NCBI GenBank assembly: GCA_964035795.1
Contig: OZ038320.1
Coordinates: forward strand, 15,654,775-15,718,774
Length of the DNA stretch: 64,000 nucleotides
Reading direction: 5' to 3'
DNA from: Pterobdella sp. o SKG-2022
Lineage: Eukaryota; Annelida; Clitellata; Hirudinida; Piscicolidae
Shown: piece after piece, positions 9,765 to 22,111 of the stretch
Layout of the letters: each line of letters opens with the position of its first letter
Numbering within the stretch: position 1 is the stretch's first letter
Translations under genes and position numbers: made by a program
The notes under the pieces: generated by a model
The model's input: only the letters and a program-made list of their open reading frames with translations
Told to the model about the DNA's origin: nothing
The model's database searches: none

Positions 9765-12700
9765 AATTAGAATATACTGTGGCACATGTCACAGTAATTG
9801 GGGTTGTTGTTATTGTTGATCACCTCAAGCGCCGAAGAATGATCGTCAAAAGCGCATGAGCCACGATAGGGAGACGTACCAGTTCGTCTAATGAGCTAAC
9901 GTTCATCAGAGATTTTGGTGAATATCGACCGAATGCGGGTAGGCTTGATGATGGTCTTTTGGGTGACTGTGAATTAGCGCTAGGCGTATGGCTACGTCCA
10001 TCGGCGTGTTCGGCTGTGGTAACGACGAACCAAGTTTGGCCTGTGTGTCTGCCAGCTCGTTGCCGCGTAGGTTAAAATGCCCCAAAACCCAGACGATCGC
10101 CAAGTTCTTGCTTGCTGCACAAAATGCTGCTGTTGATTTTGTTGTTGTTGTTGTTGAGCGTCAGCTTTCAAAGACTCTTTCGACACTCTTTGGACCGAGT
10201 ACTGAAAGAAACTTGCAGCTTCGAGTTGTTTGTGACTGTTGGTGAGCAGCGATAAAAATGATGGATGAATTCTCGAAATGCTTTGTGGTTGGAAGCTGAC
10301 GTGACTTAGAACCTCTTCAACACTCCTGTTGGAGTGCACATCCGGCACCACGAGAAGGTGGGTTCTTCCGCCGGGCTGCTGCTGTTGATTGGAGTACCTG
10401 GACCGAATCGTCTGTCGGGAAGGGGTTATCGATCTTCTCCGCAAATGATTTTCAGTCGCAGATGATAGCTACTAACCTCCAGTTCTCATGGTCACTCAGC
10501 CACCGTTAGGCTTCTCGCATCGCTATTTTCTTCGAGTAATAAAACTGCTATGGAATCCTGTTGGAGCATGCCACTCGTGGATTACCGCGTCTTGTTTCAT
10601 CATTATCAGGCCGGTCTCGCCGTTAATCGTGCCAGCGCAGGTAGAGCCGTCTGTGATAAGTTGTAAGTCAGAAATAAAAAAGAGGCTAGCAAGAGTTTGT
10701 TGGGCCGCTTTCAGTTGCGGTTCGACAAGTTGTGATTTGAGGCATTGGTGTAAAACACGGCTATTGGTGGGGTGTGGGCCCGCGGAAGAGGGGGATGCCG
10801 TTTGTTAGGGAGAAATGGGGGAACAATGTCAAGAGTGGAAAGGGCTGAAAATTGTGTTTTTCTAATCCGGGCGGTTCAGGCGCTGGCTACGCTTGACATG
10901 AGGAGTTCACGGCGTAGGTCGTCAACGGAAAGGTTTGCACAGTTGTCGGCTTTCAGCAGAGAGAGAGTGGTACGACGTGAGACAATTGTTGGCAGTTGGC
11001 CCTCCGCAGTATGGCTTTCATCGGAGTAGAACTGGTGATAAGCCGGGCGGCCCCCAGCTGTGCCCTTTTGAGTTTGCCGAGATTAGTGGCTGACAGCCAA
11101 GGGGCCCAGGCTGGAGCTGCAAACTCCACCGGACTGCGTTGAGTTGCGATGTAGACTTGGCAAAGATCTGTTTTGTGCCAGAGAGGGCTTGCAGTAAGTT
11201 GTTTCTTCCCTGCATCTCCCAACAGACCTTATTAACATGCTCTCCAAAAGTGAGTCATTGGTCATACGTCAGCCCAGAAATCTGGAGTTCGGGTTGAAAG
11301 CGAGGGGAGTTTCGCCGATTGAGATTTGGCGTTTTATTTTTACTTCGCGCTTTCCAGGCCGAAAAAGCTAGTTTTAAATTTTGTTGTGTTCAAAGTCAGT
11401 TTGACGGTGTTGGACCATGCTGCGACCTTGTCTACTTCTTTCTGCAGCTCGGCCATGACAATGTCCTTGTTTCGCCCTCTTTTCGCTATCACAAGGTCAT
11501 CAGCGTAGGCGCTGACTAGCGTATCTTCACCGAACTGATCCAGTAGACCATTGATGTGAATTGTGAAAAGCACGGGAAAAAGGACTGAGTCTTGTGGAGG
11601 CCCCTCTTTTAAGGCACGGCTTTTGCCCGATGAGCAATTGACTCGAACCCTGGCTATTCGGTTGGTGAGCCAGAAAGATAACCACTCGACGAAACGTAGA
11701 AGGATTTCTATTTCTAGCATACTATGCAACAGACTGATCAAAATCGGTCGTAGGCGCGATTAAAGTCGAAGAAGGTGGTGATCGTTCGTTGGTGCTGCGA
11801 CAACTGAAACCCATCAGCGATGAACTGGGACAGTCGGAGGCAGTAGTCGGTCTTACTGCGGCCTTTTCTGAAACCGGCCAGCCATGGGCTAAAGATGGAG
11901 TTTTCCTCAAGCCACCAGGTTAGCTGGTTGGCGATGTTTTTCAAGTAGCTTGCCAAGTGTTGAGGTGGAAGCGATGGGGCAGTAGCTCTCTACGTCTGCC
12001 AGATCTTTTTCCTTTTCTAGGAAAGGAACTATCATTGTCGTTCTCCAAAATTGTGGGCACCAGTGACCCTGTCAGCTTTCATTGTAGATTTTCAGTAGTT
12101 CTGCCCGGGTTGAAACCGTCAGGTTTGGAGAAACCCCGTCAAAATCTGCTGCTTTGTGTGGTTTGATTTTTTTGATGGCAGATTTGAGCTCAGCATCAGT
12201 GAAGGCTAAATCGATCATTTGTCTCAGGCTCTGACAAAGACCCTTGATGGCAAGCTTTTGTCCTCGAACAGTCTTTTGCGTGGCTTTTGTCTAATCTTTC
12301 CACTGGTTGCGGCATACTCTTGCATGAAAGGTGAAGCCTTATTGCGGTCACTGACATAGGTGACACCCTTGTAGCTGAGCGACTTCCCGGTGTTTGAGAT
12401 GGGTTTCCCAGATAGCGCCTTAACCACCGACAAGGCTTGGCGAGTGTCTTTGGTTTCACTGATCTTTTTTAAATGCGTCCACCAAGCCTCTCTCTTCGCT
12501 TCCTCGATACGGCTGGAAATTTTTCAGCACGTATCAACCCACTGCTTGTGGTTGGCCTTCATGTCACGCCTAAGGCAGTTCCACTTCTGGATGAGAGTTT
12601 TTACATCGGTGGTCATCCATCTTGTCTCCCTTGGACGGATGGCTTGAAGTGGGATTGATTTAGACGCAGCATCTTCAAGAAGTTGCATGAGCTTTATCAA

Positions 12701-13740
12701 TTTGCCATAAGGGGTCGCCTCATTTGTGGTTTTTTTGCTCAGCGAGTGATAAGCCAACAATCGTGGTGTCTGGTGCGCTGACTCCGGCCCATTCGTTGTA
12801 TCGCGCCTTTCTTGTCGGTGAGCCGTCGTTGAGGGTTGTTTTGTTGTGGAGGTCCAACCATGCATTAATAAATCTGCTTCTGTTGTCTTCGTTGATGAAG
12901 GTATTCGACCTCGTGATGGGAGTTAAGGCCACCGCAGATGAGACCTGGTATTGTGGGTCGAGCTAGTTGGAGTCTCCACTTACGCTGTGTGTGTAGTCAG
13001 ATTTTTGGGAGGTAGGTAGACATTGGTGATGAATATTTAGCGTCTCCTAGAAATGTGGAAGAGTAGTTGTTGAAGCTCCAGCGGTTTTGTTGTGGGGGCG
13101 GGTGGGATGGAGTATTGGATTCCTTGCCTAACAAGGATCACTAGGCCGCCGCTTTGGTGAAACTTTGTACCACTCCCCTCGATCTTTCCGGATGAAATCG
13201 TAGCCTAGCAGCTGTGGAAAAGTATCTTTTTGACCAGGTTTCGTCCTTTGTAACAACACAATGTCGATTTTGTGAGCGTTGAGAAAAGATTGAAGTTCGG
13301 TGGTCTTGATTGGAAGGTTGTCTGCATTCCACTGGATGATACGGAGTTGCTGCAGGGTGTGTCGAAGGGATTTTAGTCGGGCTGATTGAATGGAGTGGGT
13401 GGATGTGGGTGGAGTAGTGCAGATTGCGCCGATCCACTCATTAAGTTGGTGCAAACGGTCAAATGCTTGTCGAGTCTCTGGAGTGCATTTCATGCAAGTT
13501 TGGCATGTGCGTAATCGAGCTTGACCATGGCCTGGCAGGGTAGATGACAATGTAGGGAGAGGGAAGGGAGAGTGTATTGGAAGTGTTCGGGGGGTAAGAT
13601 ATGATGGAGGGATCACCAGTTGGTTGGTTTGGGTATGCGACTGTACACATGGTTGAGTGGAAGTAAACTTTGGAGGAAAGGGTAAAGTGGTAGCTGTACA
13701 CGTTGGTTGGGTTTGCGCCAGACCCAAGAAGGCTGTGCAA
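9765..13740 (-). mobile_element. I-like LINE, nearly full length, degenerate (EN-RT-RNase H)
   Basis: Read on the - strand from 13740: a Pro/Thr-rich leader with CQTCMKC (about 13500), then the endonuclease start LRIIQWNADNLPIKTTELQS and IDIVLLQRTKPGQ (about 13350-13230). The RT palm follows with FRKGRSKTDYCLRLSQF, TTFFDFNRAYDRF (about 11880-11740), a PPQDSVLFPVLF block and SAYADDLVIAKRG (YADD at 11497-11511). An RNase H domain begins with LITDGSTCAGTINGETGLI (about 10660), has a second acidic block TDDSVQVLQ (about 10400), and ends with VWVLGHFNLRGNELADTQAK (about 10080-10020). Catalytic YADD and the RNase H acids are still visible, but there are frameshifts and stops. The 3' end has CAA/TAA repeats and the tail ACTGTGACATGTGCCACAGT. 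An insertion with target duplication splits RNase H (10139-10376). Confidence 0.88.
10125..10390 (-). mobile_element. CAA-tailed short element, copy 1, with 14-bp target duplication
   Basis: The insert (10139-10376) lies between direct repeats TGCTGCTGTTGATT at 10125-10138 and 10377-10390. Read on the - strand it starts near GCCCGGCGGAAGAACCCACC and ends in (CAA)n. It interrupts the RNase H domain between the TDDSVQVLQ block and the VWVLGH block. It contains an open frame: RTHLLVVPDVHSNRSVEEVL, then SHVSFQPQSISRIHPSF, then FFQYSVQRVSKESL and a Q run. The same frame is recognisable in a second copy at 44750-44990. The target duplication and A-rich tail show retroposition. I cannot name the source; it may be a SINE, a retrocopy or the 3' end of an unknown element. 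Confidence 0.85.
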
Positions 13741-13744
13741 GATT

Positions 13745-14335
13745 TTGGAAAGCTATCAACTCATGGAAAAAGGCTATATATATGTACATTTTTATTTATT
13801 TTTTCAAACTCAGATTAATTTATCTATTCATATTTTCAAACTATACTTATAAATATACCTTTTTTCAATTTTTTTCACCCATTTATTACATATCCTCTTT
13901 TTTCTGCAACATATGACAATCAACACGAGGCATGAAAAAAATACAACAAAGAACATTTTTTTTGAAAGTTTTTGTTTAATCTAGTTCTTCAAGTATTGCA
14001 ATTTCTGTAATTTAATTTCAAATTATTTTTTACTTTATAAGCTGCATGTAAAACAAAAAAAAAGTTTGGTTAACTATAAATTTAATTATTCAAGTACAGA
14101 ATAACATCAATTTCATTAAAATCTATAGTTTCAATTTTCAGAACCTTTATATACTTGCGGTCCATTAAAAGCAATATACAATAATTGCCTGCAGGTGATT
14201 TATTATATCCACATTATTTTTATTTTACGTTTTATTATTAATTTATAGCTTTTCAGTTTTTACCCCACTTTTGATATCCGGTTTAATTTTTTATTCTTAA
14301 AATTTTTGTTTTTTTCATTTTTTTTAATTACAATA
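13745..14335. other. AT-rich intergenic DNA
   Basis: T-rich tracts between two LINE relics; nothing coding recognised. Confidence 0.5.
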
Positions 14336-14339
14336 TTTT

Positions 14340-17040
14340 TTATTCAACAGTCAAATTTAAAAAAAAAACAAAAATGTTTGAATTGTTTGTAATAACCAAA
14401 AATAAAAAATTTTTTCTAATTTTCTTGAACTTGCGACAGTACCTAGCACACTGAAAGCATTTCCTCTCTGAATGGCCATACATAGAGCTTGAAGTAGGAA
14501 GGAGGTTAACCGCGGTTCTCCTGTTTCTTGGGCTATTTTTTTCCCAATCTCTCTTATCAATCTTAATCCGTTTGGACCCCAAAAACCAAAAGTTTCAACT
14601 CCGATTGGTATAACCTCATAATCCGCTGAGAGGTTGCGGTATTTTGTCAGCTTAGCTGTCTGCGCGCTTTCAGCTACTTTTCCTGGAATAGCTGAAAAAA
14701 TTTGTATGCGGCTGAGGGCGATGGTGTCACTACAAGTGAAAGCTCACACCATAGTACGACCATTTTTCCAAGGCTAAATTTCCATCAGAGCGAGATACAC
14801 CATTTGGTTCAAGAATCGAAAATATATGGGCTGATGACAGAGCTCTCTTTATTATGTCATTCACTTGAGCATGTCGGGAAAATCTTCCAGCACTTTTTCT
14901 ACAACTGAGACCATGCACTCCCGATTGATCCACTCTAGTGCCGCAGACGCAAGTATGAAGAATGCACAAGGGTGAGCCTAAACGTAAAGCGCAGCTGATT
15001 CTTAGTTAAGATCTGTTCATCTTCAAACCCAAGGAAGCTATAGGAATGGCATTGAGCCAAGAAAAAGATTGTTTTGAAGAGACAGTCTGCAGCTTCCCTT
15101 TTTCTAAATCTGATGTCGAACTTGAAATCAGCTTTTCATGCTTCAGCTTGGCATACTGCATATCCCAGGCAGCTTGAACACTAGGATTACCTAGAAAACT
15201 GCTGTTATTTCCAATTTTTTCCAAATAGAGAATCTTAGCAGAGTTGTGGTACGAATCGCCTAAAATATTGTAAAAATTCGGTAAAAGCTTTCTAACATGT
15301 CTGCTGCAAGCATGGACTGAGGATAGAAATGCAAAAAGCGATAAGTCTACGGCTGATCTTACTCCCAGCCCTCCTAGGGCTACAGGCAAAGTTGATTAAG
15401 TCCAATTTCTGTCTAAAAATTTGACGTTAATAACTTTTTCAAGGAATGTTTTTAATAAAGCGTCATATTCTTTTAAAATTTTAGAATTAAAGCATGGACC
15501 AGAACGGAGAAGGTAAGTTAATTTTTGAATTGAAAAACTATATTTTAAAAGAAAAAGTGCATCATGGGGATCGATTTCCATTAATCTCTTTGTCATTCTT
15601 TCAAATCTTCTAATTTATGAGATAAAAATGTTTCAATTGTTGATTGATGAACTGGAGAACCTAATAGGGAAAGATTATTAATTTATAAATGTTATATTTC
15701 TGATCTTAATGAATTGAACTTAATTAAGATATGTGGTGACTGATTGTTCGGGTTAATAAAAAACAGTTCGCATTTTGAAGAGTTTCTTTGGCGTTTATAA
15801 TTTTATTAAAATCCGACAATACGTCTTCAGCATTTCCTGCCACAGTTCCATCATCTAGGTACCAAATGTTTAGTTCACTTTTGCATTCATTAATCAAGTT
15901 TTGGATGGCAAGAGAAAACAAAAATGGGCCCAAAGGGTCTCCCTGTTGTACACCTTCTTGAGATAGAAGGAAGCTGTCTCCATAGAAAAGAATGGAGGGA
16001 CAAGAAAATGCCTGGCAAAATATTGGGTATATAGTAGGTAATTTCTTTTGAATTTCTTTAAAAACTACGTCCCTTCTAATTGAATTAAACGCATTTTTAA
16101 AATCTATTTTCAAAATTATTTCATTTTCAGAGTTGCAACCATGTTGATTTTTATTGAAAATATATTTTCTAATTAAATGGGCGGCTACTTCGGCTCTTGA
16201 GGGAGTGCCTGCTCCAAGTTGATGAGGTTTGAAAAAGGCTGTTGAAAAATTTGACAATTTTTGCATTATAGTTTTTGCCACGAGCCTTTTTAGAATATTT
16301 CCTACTGCAATGGGTCTCACTCCGCCGTCAGGTTTTGACAGGGCTTATAATAAAGCACCATGAAAACTCGGCTGAACCTCTGCAGGAATATCACCCCGTA
16401 GAATGATTTTATTGAAAAACTTAGCAATGGCTTCCAGAAGGTCAACTCCATTTTGTCTTTGTGGTTCTGCAGTGAGGTCTTTGAGATGTTGTGAAAACAA
16501 ACCGTCTAGACCGCCACTGCTGCCATTTTTGAAACCTTTAATACCTCTTTTAACGTCTTTAGCTGTAACTTGTAAACTTTCGGCGATTTGTTCTTCGGAA
16601 GGTGGAAGAGGGAGGTTTGAGTTTTTATTAATTTTCGGATGTTTGAGTTCCAATTTTTTTAAGACTTTTGGGGTATTTTCAAGTAATTTATCATTAGAAG
16701 AAATTATCCTAACTGCCCCTCATATCACCACAAGCCAATTTAGAAGACACCATTTTAGCCCATGTGCGGTCAGTTTTCATTTTTGATTTTTTGCTGGTTG
16801 TTTTGACGGGTTGAGGGAATGGATTTTCTGAAGTCATTTATCTGTCTGTTAATGATTGTCGCTAATGATTTTGACTTTTTGCCGCTTCTATTTGGGTAGA
16901 GAAAGCATTTTCTAGAATAACTAAAAAGGTTCTTCCAATCTGTTAGACTATTTTCCGCAACAATTTTGTTCAAGATACTGGTGAGGAGGTTACCTGCTGA
17001 AATTCGTGAAGCTTTCCACACTTGTTTTTAAAACAGTACC
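14340..17040 (-). mobile_element. RT element with Cys/His-rich C-terminal domain (family uncertain)
   Basis: On the - strand the blocks run in order. N-terminal region (17021-16345) with DVKRGIKGFKNGSSGGLDGL. RT core (16320-15724) with RPIAVGNILKRLVAKTIM, LKIDFKNAFNSIRRDVVF, EGVQQGDPLGPFLFSLAI and LNIWYLDDGTVAG. Thumb (15596-15006) with DPHDALFLLKYSFSIQKL, LPVALGGLGVRSAVDLSLF and SWLNAIPIASLGLKMN. The C-terminal domain has [34 protein letters not shown] (14969-14730) and SMYGHSERKC/AIQRGNAFSVLGT (near 14470). The catalytic motif is YLDD instead of YADD. The C-terminal part has the layout of a zinc-finger plus possible nuclease domain, but I see no conserved D-ExK to prove that. Frameshifts make it inactive. 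A second partial copy is at 59490-60060. Confidence 0.8.
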
Positions 17041-17479
17041 AACACGCAAGAATGAAAAAAGGGAGGTTAGAAGGTTGTGTATCATTTATTATTTTGGGAG
17101 TGCAACATGAACCCACCTAAACATTCAATGGTTTAGGCCAGTTTTTTGTAAGCTTGACACAAGTAGAATGATACCATCTCATACATTGGTCACATCGAAT
17201 CCACAAACGTTTGTTTGATTCTTTTTTGTTTAACCCGCATCTTAAAAAAGTTCTGAGATCGTCTTTGATCTCTGATGAATGCGAGTTTTGTGGTAGATTT
17301 TTTGATTTATCTGCATTATCTATATTGAGAATAGTTTCGTAAACATTTTTCGAAGAGACATAATCAAAGGAATTTAGATTTTCGTCATCATTTCTTGAGG
17401 ATTTTGTGATATAGTTTATAACACGTTTGTCGGGATCAATATTTTTCAAATCAAGATTTTTTTCTTTATCGTCAAACAT
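17040..17479 (-). pseudogene. PHD-finger ORF in front of the RT element
   Basis: Starts at M (17479) with an acidic, Asn/Asp-rich 75-residue leader, then LRCGLNKKES and RLWIRCDQCMRWYHSTC followed by VKLTKNWPKP. Downstream in a shifted frame is ACWYCFKNKCGKL, which would supply the last Cys pair of a PHD finger (W-x-C-x(2)-C type). A stop at about 17117 ends the long frame before that pair. PHD fingers in LINE ORF1 or N-terminal regions are known for CR1-like elements. Same strand and next to the RT element, so probably its ORF1 or N-terminal part. Confidence 0.7.
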
Positions 17480-18144
17480 GGTGTTTTTTTTTTAAATCTT
17501 CATTAATTTTTCAAAAAGTATGTAGTTTGATTTTTAGTTAGACCTTTATATAAATATGGAGGTCTCAAGAATAACGTCTTTCAAAGTCTTTCAAATTTAG
17601 TAGGTTTAGAAATTCTTGTTCATTTTTTAATTTTGATATGTTTCAAAAAATTTTATAAGTATGATTCCTTTCATATATATATAGAATTCAAACAGATGGA
17701 TAGATAAAATTCCAATTTCTTTTTTCCAAATTCTTATAATAAACTATTTTCAAATACTTTTTCTTTTTCTAGATGTAGAAGGTTTTGAAGACTGGGTTCT
17801 GGAAGTTTGACTCAGAGATGATCCAGATTGATTGATATTATTATATTATTGAGCAAAGGGCCTTATCTGATTGACGGTCAGTAAAACGATACCAGAGCAA
17901 GGTTCGTGACTGTTCTCTTTTGATTCAGAGAGGATCCAGATCGATTGATATTATTAAATGAAAGTTTTGACTCATCAAATAGAAATAAAATTGAGATGTT
18001 TCTTATAGTTTTCTGCGTTGATTCAGATTCACAAATTTTCAAGTTTATCTAGTTTTGAATAAATCATTTCACCGTATTTTTTTCATTTCTTATAATTATT
18101 TTTCATAACTTATTTCACTAGTGTTAACTGAAATATAAGTCGAC
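17480..18144. other. AT-rich spacer with two direct repeats
   Basis: A 35-bp unit built on GATCCAGATTGATTGATATT occurs at about 17810-17845 and, with few changes, at about 17932-17966. No gene seen. Confidence 0.5.
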
Positions 18145-18990
18145 ATACCTGGTCCTGTGCATGACGTTAAGCTGCACCGAAGACAGCGTCTCCAAATTCA
18201 GACTGCTATCCTGTTATAACCTGGATAACAGTAGACTTTGGTAGCAGGTATCGACAAACTGATATTCTGGTATCGTTGTCATTTGGCTTGGCGGAGGATC
18301 ATTCTTTTATGACAACGGCAAGGCAAACTGCCCAAGTATGGGAACGGCGGTTCTTGATTTTCGATAGTTTCAAGTTGGACGTTAGCTTGGGCTGGCAGTT
18401 CTATGAAAACTTTGTCCCAACTAAAAACGGCTTTCAACAAATATCTTTACACTAAAAGTAGTGCCAGTACCCATATGCGTACTGATAATGCTTCGGGCTT
18501 GGCTGACTGCCGGGTTTGGAATGCAGAGTCCGGCTCAGGCGAATCAAGTGAGCACCCAAAAACGACGTTCAGATTAGCTTCTTTGAATGTGGGTAGTTTG
18601 AAAAGCAGAGGCAGTGAGGTGGTAGAGACTATGTTTCGGAGAAGAGTGGACATTTGTGCAATCCAAGAACATAGATGGGCTGGTGGCACCGAGTCAAATC
18701 AATCCGGCATTTTGAAGGGCAGAATTCAGCCTATAAGTTTTATTGGTGTGGCAATAAATCAAATCTCGGTGGTGCTGGATTTCTTTTGGCAGAAAAATGG
18801 ACACATAATGCTTTTGAAGTTCATCGTGTCTCAGACAGGATTCTAGTACTACGTCTTCTTCTTGGGGAGTCTGTGTTCACCTTTGTTTCGGTCTATGCCC
18901 CACAAGTTGGTCGTCCGAATAAGGAAAAAACAATTTTTTATCATGAGTTGCAAAAATGTATCTCAAAAATACCTTCTGAGTCCACCTGTA
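18145..18990 (+). mobile_element. RTE-type LINE: 5' leader plus endonuclease
   Basis: Leader 18145-18470 matches the leader at 35231-35560 and the two short elements at 49383-49980 and 61428-61815. Endonuclease blocks are FRLASLNVGSLKSRGSEVVE, RRRVDICAIQEHRWAGG (18580-18690), then in another frame FYWCGNKSNLGGAGFLLAEK, VSDRILVLRLLLGE and FTFVSVYAPQVGRPN. A frameshift occurs near 18690. It breaks off after ISKIPSES at about 18990, before the GDWN catalytic block. A different LINE relic on the - strand follows. Confidence 0.85.
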
Positions 18991-19039
18991 AGGATTGGTT
19001 TAAGGTGATTAAATACATTTTTAGCTATTCCAATCCGTA

Positions 19040-19770
19040 CCCTAGTGTCTTATTCGGTATAACCATTTACCGAAAAAAAGCTTTCCAGGTACTTGAAGTC
19101 TCTAATTTGCTCAATTGCGACTCCTTCGAAGGTTATACTGACCATGCCAGGTTTTCTTCCAAACTTCATGGTTTTGGTTTTTTGGCTATTTATTTTTATA
19201 CTATAGCTCTTAACCACTCTGTTCTTTTCTTCCATGATAGTCTGTAGTTCTTTCTCTGTTCCAGCTACCATGGCTTAGTCATCTGCAAACCTTACTGCTC
19301 TGATCAGTACTCCTCCTACTTTGAACCCCTCCTAGAGTAAATGCAGAGCTTCCTTCATCATTGCTTCTGCACAAACGTTGAACAGCACAGGTGAGATGAA
19401 ACATCCTTGTCTTACCCCTCTTCCTATTAAGCAAGGCTCAGTTACTTCTGAATTAATTCTAACCACTGCGGTCTGTTCCATATAAAGTTCTGCAATCAGC
19501 CGCCTATCTCTTCAATCAACCCCTTTTTCCTCCAATATCCTCATTAGTTTTTTCCAGTCAACACGACCAAATGCTTTCTCATGATCTACGAAGCACACAT
19601 ATAGATCCTTATTGAATTCTGTTCTGCACTCCACTAGGCACCTCATCACTCTTATAGCTTCCCTCGTGCCTCTCTCCTTACGGAATCCAAACTGATCGTT
19701 TCCTAAAAATTCTTTAGCCTTTGTTTCCAGTCTTCTTTTTATTATCCTCAATACCTTTTTAACAAACTGT
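19040..19770 (-). mobile_element. LINE reverse transcriptase fragment
   Basis: The - strand reads RRLETKAKEFLGNDQFGFRK, RGTREAIRVMRCLVE, LYVCFVDHEKAFGRVDWKKL, then LIGRGVRQGCFISPVLFN, VRFADDXAMVAGTEKELQ and KINSQKTKTMKFGRKPG, ending at DFKYLESFFSVNG. All RT palm motifs including FADD are present in order, but stops break the frame. It belongs to the group with YVCFVDYEKAFDRV. EN and 3' end are missing. Confidence 0.85.
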
Positions 19771-20089
19771 TGATATTAATATTATAAATTGGATTTAATC
19801 TGATAATAATATTATATATTTTTAAAAAATAGAATAGTGAAATTTATGAAAATAAGTATATGGTTTACGCTCTGACTCTTTTGAAGTTATATTGAATAAA
19901 AAGCAAGTTATTGGCTGAAAATTGTTGAACGAGCTGATAAAAATATAAGTGATTGGAAATTGCTCAAAAACTGCTTCAAAATTTTGAAACAAAAAAGTTC
20001 TTTTTTAAAACGCATAAAGTTTACAGGTGAAACAAGACAGATTAACAAGAACATACAAAGCTAACTCAATATTAATTACCTTACTATAA

Positions 20090-20507
20090 TAATAATATGG
20101 ATAATAATAATATAGATAATAATAATAATATAGATAATAATAATAATAATATGGATAATAATAATATAGATAATAACAATAATAATATGGATAATAATAA
20201 AAATAACAATAATATCATTAATAATCTCAACTCAAAAATTTCCATTACAAGCAACTCCATTAGTTTATGCAAAATATGTCAACTGATCAACAAGAGAAAA
20301 CTTGGCCGCTTCTGTTGTAACTGCAGCCACTACTACCATTTCTCTTGTGTTACCTCTAAATTAACAAAAAGGATTTTTTCTCAATTAAAAAACTGGTTTT
20401 GTAGCTGGTGTTTAAAAACGAAATCACAACTTCCGATCAACGTTGATCCAGTCGCTACACTCGTTAACAATAGCATAAAGTCTGCTTTTTTTACGGAGGT
20501 CTGTTAA
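20090..20507 (+). pseudogene. Asn-rich leader plus PHD-like finger (LINE ORF1 fragment)
   Basis: The AAT/GAT repeat at 20090-20215 encodes an Asn/Asp run. It is followed in frame by LCKICQLINKRKLGRFCCNC, SHYYHFSCVTSKL and NWFCSWCLKTKS. This is a C-C-C-C-H-C-C-C arrangement with W before the last pair, typical of PHD fingers in CR1-like ORF1 proteins. The frame ends at a stop at 20505. No RT follows on this strand. The start codon lies in the microsatellite and is not informative. Confidence 0.65.
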
Positions 20508-20509
20508 AA

Positions 20510-22110
20510 TTCCTTAAGTCACCCTTAGCACCGGTTTTGATGCTTTTTTTTTCTTGTATTCTTGAAGCGGTAAATAGAAAGAATAATGTCTCTTAGTCGC
20601 GTTTGTTTTGTTTTGCACCTGTGGCTCTCGGAATCTCGCTGATCGAAGAACAAAAAATAATGGGATATAAATGAAAAATCGATAATAAATCAAAATTTTG
20701 AATTGAAACCGGTCTTCATGCATATCAACAGACTTCCCCATTTCACCTCCGTTGCAATTGAAATTGATAACTCGTCTTGTAGAAGAGTTTTACGCTTGTG
20801 GGTTCTTCTATTGAGATGATCATCACACAATTTGCATATTTTTCTGAGTTCAATACTTTCATTCTCAAACAATTCGTATCAGTTCGTTGCCAAGTTCAAA
20901 ATTAAATTCGTTAAATCAAAAACTTTTGGATAGCTTTATTTCATACAAACCAACAAAAATAAGCATCACGAGTTTTAATGAAACAAAATAAATTTGAATA
21001 TAAATCAAACACAATAAATTCAATCTACTTAACTTCTTTCGATTCAAATTCAGATTGGTGTATAAATAGTCTTTAGAAGAGCCATAACATTCGATGAAAA
21101 CATTGAGCTCCCAGCCACATGATAGTTGGAATGCTCTTTTGTGCACCACATCCACTTAGAGGTTTGGTTCTTTCTTCAAAAGGCCTATTTTGGAGGAGGG
21201 GGGAAGTCCACTTTTTGGAAGACTAGGCCCAGAGTCAGTCTGGTGTTCGAAGACTTTCAGAACTAAATTCAACTTTTCAATTTTCAGTAATTATAAAAAA
21301 TCTCGATCAAAAACATATCAATCGTTCTATTAATCATTGAGTTTCCTGAGTTTATTCTAGACAAGTTGTCTCACTTTCAAGCTGAATGTAAGCATTCTCA
21401 TTTCACATTTATGTTAAGAGTAGCAGAGATAATTCAATTTGCAGGAAAAATAGTTTTAAAGACTTTGTTTCAAAACTTTTACGTATCGAAGTTTTGGAAA
21501 AATCAAAAATCCAATAGGCAATTATAAAAAAGATTATTCAAAAATGTATATACTGTCAGAGCTTCTCCAAACTTCCTTGTTCTTTCAGTTTTTTCTTTTT
21601 CTAAGCTCTTCTTTCGTCTTTGATCTTTTTTTGATTTGAGCATGTTCAGATTGAATGAGATTGGTCAAGCGTCTTCTTTTTCTTCGTTCTTTTTTTCTAA
21701 TTCTTTTTCTTGTATATATCACTACATCAAACGTTTAAGAATTAAATACATAACTATAGAAAACAGAATAATACTCTTGGAACAGAGTCTTCAAGACCTT
21801 CTGCAAACATTTTAAACGATTATCTCAAACTGCCATCTCCAACATAAATGCTGCAAACTGAAATGAAAATGTTTACATTCATGCGAAAGTGCAAGATGGA
21901 AACCTGCCTGAACAAACTGAAAACTAAATGATTAAAAAATCAACATTGCTTGTAAAAGAAAAATTTTATAAATAACCGTATATTTTGACAAGTCTGCAAC
22001 AGTTCCAAAACGAGCCCCCAACGCACCACAGACCAACAAACAGCCGGACCCGTCTTCCTTTTGAAGGCAAACGCCTTTTCACCAATGCACTTTTCACTTC
22101 CTTCCACCTC
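20510..22110. other. AT-rich intergenic DNA
   Basis: Short open frames only, for example a - strand frame at 20690-20872 with CKLCDDHLNRRTHKRKT that I cannot assign. No repeat structure seen. Confidence 0.45.
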
Positions 22111-22111
22111 C

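Noticed and set aside
9992..10444. A 150-codon gene on the - strand
   Set aside because: It is a read-through of LINE RNase H sequence and the CAA-tailed insertion; two unrelated sequences joined by chance.
10488..13000. Many + strand frames of 60-130 codons
   Set aside because: Shadows of the I-like LINE, whose motifs are read on the - strand.
20084..20272. Leu-rich - strand frame
   Set aside because: Antisense of the AAT repeat that codes for the Asn run on the + strand.
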